This document shows positions 59,536-64,000 of a stretch of 64,000 nt of DNA, piece after piece. Below the pieces are notes generated by a model. That model was not told the origin of the DNA, searched no databases, and saw only the letters and a list, made by a program, of their open reading frames with translations. A program made the position numbers and the translations under genes. Each line of letters starts with the position of its first letter. Position 1 is the first letter of the stretch. Source of the stretch: an uncultured Paracoccaceae bacterium (lineage in GTDB: Bacteria; Pseudomonadota; Alphaproteobacteria; Rhodobacterales; Rhodobacteraceae); contig CANLNM010000005.1 of the NCBI GenBank assembly GCA_947492475.1, positions 163,178 to 227,177 of the forward strand, written 5' to 3'.

Positions 59536-60224
59536 GCATCAAACTAGGTGTGCCGTCCAAAGGCCGGCTGATGGACAAAACCTTTGACTGGTTTGCAGCG
59601 CGGGGCATCACCCTGCGCAAAACCGGGTCAGAACGGGAATATACCGGCGCAGTTGATGGGATCGATGGCATCGAACTGGTTCTGCTATCAGCGGGTGAAA
59701 TTCCACGTGAATTGTCCGCGGGCCGCATCCATCTAGGTGTCACCGGGTCCGATTTGGTCCGCGAAAAGCTGGCCAATTGGGAACAACAGGTGCGCGAGCT
59801 GGCCAAAATGGGCTTTGGTGGGGCAGATTTGATCATCGCCGTGCCAAATACGTGGATTGATGTGGAAACCTTGGATGATCTGGACGCGGTTGCGGCTGCG
59901 TTTCGCAACAAACATGGGTTCCGTTTGCGCATCGCGACGAAATACCACCGACTGGTGCGGGACTTTTTGCGCGAAAACGGCGTGGCCGATTACCAATTGG
60001 TCGACAGTCAGGGCGCCACAGAAGGCACAGTGAAAAACGAAACCGCTGAAGCGATCGCAGACATCACATCCACGGGGGAAACCCTGCGCGCCAATGGCCT
60101 AAAAATCCTGAGCGATTCATTGGTCCATGCCAGTCAGGCCACATTGTTCAAATCGGCAAACGCCGTCTGGGGCAATGGCAACAAAGACATCCTGCGTGAG
60201 CTGGAAAAACGTTTGGATATTTAA
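59532..60224 (+). CDS. hisG: ATP phosphoribosyltransferase, short form
   Basis: A 230-residue catalytic subunit of the first histidine step, joining PRPP and ATP. It begins IKLGVPSKGRLMDKTFDWF, has ELVLLSAGEIPRELSAGRIHLGVTGSDLV and LVDSQGATEGTVKNETAEAIADITSTGETL. Absence of the C-terminal ACT-like domain marks the HisZ-dependent short form, matching the hisZ next door. It is convergent with the DUF1489 gene, 2 nt apart. Confidence 0.97.
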   Translation: MSIKLGVPSKGRLMDKTFDWFAARGITLRKTGSEREYTGAVDGIDGIELVLLSAGEIPRELSAGRIHLGVTGSDLVREKLANWEQQVRELAKMGFGGADLIIAVPNTWIDVETLDDLDAVAAAFRNKHGFRLRIATKYHRLVRDFLRENGVADYQLVDSQGATEGTVKNETAEAIADITSTGETLRANGLKILSDSLVHASQATLFKSANAVWGNGNKDILRELEKRLDI

Positions 60225-60226
60225 AA

Positions 60227-60658
60227 CTAACGCACCCCGATTTCGGCCAGCATGGCGGATAATTCGGGGGGCAAAACGTCTTCGTTGGGGCGGGTTTCCG
60301 TCAGGTCCACGGGCGCGTCTGCGAACTGCAAATACCGCCAGCCTTGGAACGGGCGTTTCAGGGTTGGCGCCACACGGATCAGGTCTGGGTCCAGGACAAT
60401 TGCGCAGCGCCGTATCCCGTCTTCGCCGATGACTTCGTCCAGCCGCACCACCCGTTGACGGCACAAAATCTGGCCTTTGATAACCCAAAAAATCGACCCG
60501 CCGGCCAAAATCTCCTGTTCTCTTTTGGGCCACATCCGGGTTACATGTCTCGGCAATCCGTCCGGGCCAGCCGACACACCGGTCGCTTGCCATGCTGCCA
60601 GACCTTCTACACTGTCGGTTCCGACCGAAAGTTTTACCAGATGTATGCTTTTATCCAT
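60227..60658 (-). CDS. DUF1489-family protein
   Basis: A 143-residue protein: HLVKLSVGTDSVEGLAAWQA, RHVTRMWPKREQEILAGGSIFWVIKGQILCRQRVVRLDE and ending AMLAEIGVR. This is the DUF1489/COG5458 pattern widespread in alphaproteobacteria. Function unknown. It is divergent from nrdJ with about 100 bp between. Confidence 0.85.
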   Translation of the reverse strand: MDKSIHLVKLSVGTDSVEGLAAWQATGVSAGPDGLPRHVTRMWPKREQEILAGGSIFWVIKGQILCRQRVVRLDEVIGEDGIRRCAIVLDPDLIRVAPTLKRPFQGWRYLQFADAPVDLTETRPNEDVLPPELSAMLAEIGVR

Positions 60659-60667
60659 ATGGACCCC

Positions 60668-60751
60668 CTAGATACGGTAGGGTATCGATCTAAAACCGAT
60701 TCTTCCAGCCACCATGGCCGGATGCTAACAAAACAATAACACTAGATACGG
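60668..60751. promoter_or_regulatory. Direct repeat CTAGATACGG flanking the nrdJ promoter region
   Basis: CTAGATACGG occurs at 60668-60677 and again at 60742-60751, 74 bp apart. The first copy overlaps GATAC-6 nt-GTATC (60671-60686). This is a plausible operator or overlapping -10 elements in the 103-bp gap between the divergent DUF1489 and nrdJ genes. It does not fit a canonical NrdR box. Confidence 0.4.
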
Positions 60752-60761
60752 GACCGCTGCC

Positions 60762-63050
60762 ATGACCCGCTTTGCTGCGCCAATTGCCGAACAAATTTGG
60801 GATATGAAATACCGCCTCAAAGAGGCCGATGGCACTGCCATTGATGGCACCGTCGAAGACAGCTGGCGCCGGATCGCCCGGTCATTGGCCGCAAGCGAAG
60901 CCAACCCCGATCAGTGGGAAGACAAGTTTTATCACGCCCTAGAAGATTTCAAATATCTGCCCGCCGGCCGCATCACCGCTGGTGCGGGCACAGACCGGTC
61001 TGTGACGCTGTTCAACTGTTTTGTGATGGGCACCGTTCCTGACAGCATGGCCGGCATTTTTGACATGCTCAAAGAGGCCGCGCTGACCATGCAGCAGGGC
61101 GGTGGCATTGGCTATGATTTCAGCCCCATCCGTCCCAAAGGCGCGATTGTCAAAGGTGTGGCCGCCGATGCGTCCGGTCCGCTGTCCTTTATGGATGTCT
61201 GGGACGCCATGTGCCGCACGATCATGTCCGCCGGGTCCCGCCGTGGCGCGATGATGGCCACCATGCGCTGTGACCACCCTGATGTGCAGGACTTTATCAC
61301 CGCCAAGTCCGACCCGGCGCGTTTGCGCATGTTCAACATGTCCGTGCTGATCACCGATGCTTTCATGGAGGCTGTCAAAGCCGACGGCCCATGGGAATTG
61401 GTGTTTGACGGCAAGGTATACAAAACCGTCGATGCCCGGGCCCTGTGGGATCAGATCATGCAATCGACCTATGAATTCGCCGAACCCGGCGTGATTTTCA
61501 TCGATCGCATCAACAACATGAACAATCTGGCCTATTGCGAATCCATCGCCGCGACCAATCCTTGCGGCGAACAGCCACTGCCACCCTATGGCGCCTGTTT
61601 GCTGGGCTCGGTCAACTTGGCCCGGATGATCAGCGACCCGTTTGGCCCCGATGCAGCCATGGATGTGGACGCGCTGGACGATCTGGTCGCAACGGCCGTG
61701 CGCATGATGGACAATGTTGTGGACGTGTCCAAATTCCCCCTCGAAGCACAAGCGCGCGAAGCCGAAGCCAAGCGCCGCATTGGCTTGGGTGTGACGGGTC
61801 TGGCCGACGCATTGCTGATGGTTGGCCTGCGCTATGGATCAGACGAAGCCGCCGCCCAATGCGAAGCCTGGATGAAACAGATCGCCCGCGCCGCCTATCT
61901 GGCCTCGGTTGAGCTGGCCAAAGACAAAGGCGCGTTCCCACTCTTTGACGCTGAACAATATCTGGCATCTGGTGCTATGATGCAGATGGACGACGATGTG
62001 CGCGACGCCATCCGCACCCACGGCATCCGCAACGCATTGCTGACATCCGTCGCGCCAACCGGCACAATCAGCCTTTACGCGGGCAACGTTTCCTCGGGAA
62101 TCGAGCCCGTGTTTGCCTATGCCTATACCCGCAAAGTCCTGCAAAAGGACGGATCGCGCACCGAAGAAGAAGTGGTCGATTACGCCGTGCAAATGTGGCG
62201 CGAAAAACATGGGGATACCCCCCTGCCCGACTATTTCGTCAACGCCCAGACATTGCCGCCGCTGGACCATGTGAAAATGCAGGCCGCCGCACAAAAATGG
62301 GTCGATAGCTCGATTTCCAAAACCATCAACTGCCCAGAAGACATCAGCTTTGAAAGCTTCAAAGAAGTCTACATGGAAGCCTGGGACACGGGCTGCAAAG
62401 GCTGCACAACCTATCGCCCGAACGATGTCACAGGATCGGTTTTGTCCGTCTCTGAAACATCCGAAACGGCCAACCCTGCGGAACATCCAGAGGCGCTTCA
62501 ATCCGATGAAACCGGGGCCGAAGTTGTCTATATGTCCGAACCGTTTGACCGCCCCACCGAATTGGAAGGCGCGACCTACAAAGTCAAATGGCCTGACAGC
62601 GAACATGCGCTTTATATCACCGTGAACGACTTCACGATTGCCGGTCAGCGCCGTCCGTTTGAAATCTTTATCAATTCCAAAAACATGGAGCATTTCGCCT
62701 GGACCGTCGCCCTGACCCGGATGATCAGCGCTGTGTTCCGTCGCGGCGGGGATGTGTCCTTTGTGGTCGAAGAGCTGAAGGCGGTGTTTGATCCGCGCGG
62801 CGGTGCTTGGGTCAAAGGCAAATATGTGCCATCCATTTTGGCGGCCATTGGCGGCGTGATCGAACAACACCTGATCGCAATTGGGTTCTTGGCTGGCGAA
62901 GGTCAGGCCCTGAAATCCGACCCACAGGCCGAAGTGGTCAACCTAAGCGCCCCACGCGGCAAATCCTGCCCATCTTGTGGATCCTATTCCCTAAGAATGG
63001 TCGAAGGCTGCATGACCTGCGCCGATTGCGGCCATTCTAAATGCGGCTAG
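60762..63050 (+). CDS. nrdJ: Adenosylcobalamin-dependent ribonucleotide reductase (class II)
   Basis: A 762-residue B12-dependent enzyme reducing ribonucleotides to deoxyribonucleotides. Motifs are LFNCFVMGTVPDS near residue 83, MQQGGGIGYDFSPIRPKG, SNMSVLITDAF-like segments and the catalytic NPCGEQPLPPYGACLLGSVNLARM near 266-289. The C-terminal zinc-ribbon CPSCGSYSLRMVEGCMTCADCG supplies redox cysteines. It starts at the ATG at 60762 with a weak Shine-Dalgarno. bluB at 28537 helps provide its cofactor. Confidence 0.95.
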   Translation: MTRFAAPIAEQIWDMKYRLKEADGTAIDGTVEDSWRRIARSLAASEANPDQWEDKFYHALEDFKYLPAGRITAGAGTDRSVTLFNCFVMGTVPDSMAGIFDMLKEAALTMQQGGGIGYDFSPIRPKGAIVKGVAADASGPLSFMDVWDAMCRTIMSAGSRRGAMMATMRCDHPDVQDFITAKSDPARLRMFNMSVLITDAFMEAVKADGPWELVFDGKVYKTVDARALWDQIMQSTYEFAEPGVIFIDRINNMNNLAYCESIAATNPCGEQPLPPYGACLLGSVNLARMISDPFGPDAAMDVDALDDLVATAVRMMDNVVDVSKFPLEAQAREAEAKRRIGLGVTGLADALLMVGLRYGSDEAAAQCEAWMKQIARAAYLASVELAKDKGAFPLFDAEQYLASGAMMQMDDDVRDAIRTHGIRNALLTSVAPTGTISLYAGNVSSGIEPVFAYAYTRKVLQKDGSRTEEEVVDYAVQMWREKHGDTPLPDYFVNAQTLPPLDHVKMQAAAQKWVDSSISKTINCPEDISFESFKEVYMEAWDTGCKGCTTYRPNDVTGSVLSVSETSETANPAEHPEALQSDETGAEVVYMSEPFDRPTELEGATYKVKWPDSEHALYITVNDFTIAGQRRPFEIFINSKNMEHFAWTVALTRMISAVFRRGGDVSFVVEELKAVFDPRGGAWVKGKYVPSILAAIGGVIEQHLIAIGFLAGEGQALKSDPQAEVVNLSAPRGKSCPSCGSYSLRMVEGCMTCADCGHSKCG

Positions 63051-63103
63051 GCCGGTGTGGGCAATTTGTGGTGTGTGTGGAACGACACATAAGGTGACAT
63101 TTA

Positions 63104-63134
63104 TTGACGCCGAGTTGCCATTTCTCGGCGTCAA
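63104..63134 (+). terminator. Perfect 11-bp stem-loop after nrdJ
   Basis: TTGACGCCGAG and CTCGGCGTCAA flank a 9-nt loop, 54 nt past the nrdJ stop. No T-run follows, so this may be a 3'-end stabilising or weak terminator hairpin. The rest of 63051-63331 shows no gene I can support. Confidence 0.5.
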
Positions 63135-63331
63135 ACCTGCAACTTTCATAGCAAATTTTTGCGTGCTCCATTGTTTGGGGGGAAGCGGAAGTTCGCTGCA
63201 ACAGCCCGCGGGCTTCGGCAGCAAATAAAAGGTCGACGTTGAACTTGATAGACAGCGGAGTAAACCTGAGAGGCCTTGATGCTATTGCATGCCATGTACG
63301 GGCCTCAAAGTTGCGATTAACCCTATAGTGA

Positions 63332-63928
63332 GGATCTGGATGCCCAAAGGTACCTTGGTACAAGCTTTTACCAATCGCAAGAATCCCAGACGAAAATCGC
63401 GGCGAATGGCTAGAAAACGCTGACCAGAGCGTTGAAATTCTCAAGGATAATCTGAAAGCCGACGAGATCGTGATCTACGCATCCGGTCCGCATATGCTAA
63501 TTCATTCGGTATTGACGCCCAATGAGCTGCTAGACCCACCCGACCATGCTGACCTCGATCGGGCTTACATCATGCCAGATGACTCTTGGATCATTCAGCG
63601 AGCTTATGGTGGCGGTGAAGGGCATCGCGTTTATCTGCAACCACCATTGGACCACCCGGGCTGCCAATCACTTGTTGGCAGCGAAAAGCTGGTGTTTGTA
63701 CGCTCGTTTGAAGGCGTCAAGGACTACGAGCCTACGATAGAAATCAGCCAGAAGCTTGTGCATGCGCTTGGACTGTACTTCATGGATGAGCGGAATGCCT
63801 ATTGTAGGCTAAATGATCGAGGGGACATCGAAGCGATCATTTCTATTTATCGGGATGTTACTCATGATCCCTGGCAACATCCTTTTTCTTACCCAACTCT
63901 TGAAGGCCACGATCAGGGCTCATTCTAG
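63332..63928 (+). pseudogene. 5'-disrupted hypothetical gene (about 198 codons open)
   Basis: After stop codons at 63326-63331, the frame is open to TAG at 63928. Translated, it runs on from VPWYKLLPIARIPDENRGEW through DEIVIYASGPHMLIHSVLTP and PDDSWIIQRAYGGGEGHRVY to QGSF. No ATG/GTG/TTG occurs until the GTG at 63470. An ATG with AGGA upstream, at 63340, lies in another frame whose first codons coincide (MPK). A one- or two-base indel just after that ATG would restore a full gene. The protein matches no family I know. AT-richer than nrdJ, and it runs straight into IS-like sequence. Confidence 0.5.
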
Positions 63929-64000
63929 CTGCGATCAAGTTCATGTCGTTCACAAGCTACGCCTGCTCAGCGACAACGGCTCCAGTTACGTCTCGGGCGA
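63927..64000 (+). mobile_element. IS3-family transposase fragment (integrase core), truncated at both ends
   Basis: In one frame 63927-64000 reads SCDQVHVVHKLRLLSDNGSS then YVSG. This matches the IS3/IS407-type OrfB region around the second catalytic aspartate (RLLSDNGSxYVSGDLAxWL). The 5' part of the transposase is absent because another gene ends just there. The 3' end lies beyond the window. Confidence 0.75.

Noticed and set aside
60668..60751. NrdR boxes
   Set aside because: The repeats do not match the 15-16 bp near-palindromic consensus or the usual tandem spacing of about 31 bp.
63037..63444. 135-codon minus-strand frame downstream of nrdJ
   Set aside because: It runs across a perfect hairpin and a region without coding bias, has no ribosome site and matches nothing I recognise; its C-terminal part is in the nrdJ 3' end.

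Overview
This window looks like chromosome from an alphaproteobacterium of the Rhodobacterales (Roseobacter group). The signs are an atpHAGDC operon without atpB/E/F beside it, MipZ rather than MinD as the division-site ATPase, short-form HisG with HisZ, a B12-dependent class II ribonucleotide reductase together with bluB, a VPLPA-type C-terminal sorting signal, a Hint_2-type protein, and small conserved families that I recall mainly from this order (DUF1489, DUF1523). I assign this from gene content and protein style; no 16S rRNA gene is present. I found no tRNA or rRNA genes and no CRISPR array.

Layout. 1-2.6 kb: partial DsbA-fold isomerase, prs, a VPLPA-CTERM secreted protein and an H-type lectin. 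2.7-7.6 kb: F1 ATP synthase operon on the minus strand. 8-13.3 kb: methyltransferase, gloB, clpA and an M23 peptidase. 13.3-16.6 kb: a MotA/ExbB-like channel protein paired with a very long coiled-coil OmpA protein. 16.7-20 kb: hisC-tyrC-extensin-like-chaC, overlapping or nearly so. 20-25.4 kb: an NIT-type chemoreceptor ending in a perfect hexanucleotide repeat, rpsD, a Hint-domain protein and an LpxR-like protein. 25.6-33.2 kb: the ffh-GNAT-chorismate mutase-rpsP-bluB-rimM-sulfotransferase-trmD-(DUF2971)-rplS-rpmE translation cluster. 33.2-38.3 kb: diguanylate cyclase, DEAD-box helicase, mipZ and a CreBC-like two-component pair. 38.4-44.7 kb: glycosyltransferase, rpe, AraC regulator, deoC and a double-length aldehyde dehydrogenase. 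44.8-52.2 kb: a nine-gene, tightly coupled operon of mostly unknown function. 52.3-60.7 kb: membrane protein, L,D-transpeptidase, P1-family peptidase, gabD-like dehydrogenase, hisS-hisZ-hisG and DUF1489. 60.7-64 kb: nrdJ, then an accessory end with a 5'-disrupted gene abutting an IS3-type transposase fragment.

Best candidate for an undescribed system: the minus-strand operon at 44799-52199. It encodes a long coiled-coil protein, a AAA+ ATPase, two or three large soluble proteins of unknown function and five small or medium membrane proteins. Seven of the eight junctions overlap or lie within 13 nt; the eighth gap is 25 nt. The make-up suggests an ATP-driven assembly at the inner membrane. That is inference, and no gene in the operon identifies a substrate.

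Other points of interest are the (GACCAA)12 tract, the minus-strand DUF2971 gene placed inside the otherwise co-directional trmD-rplS interval, the degenerate second ALDH domain, the structured ffh leader and the broken gene/IS junction at the right edge.
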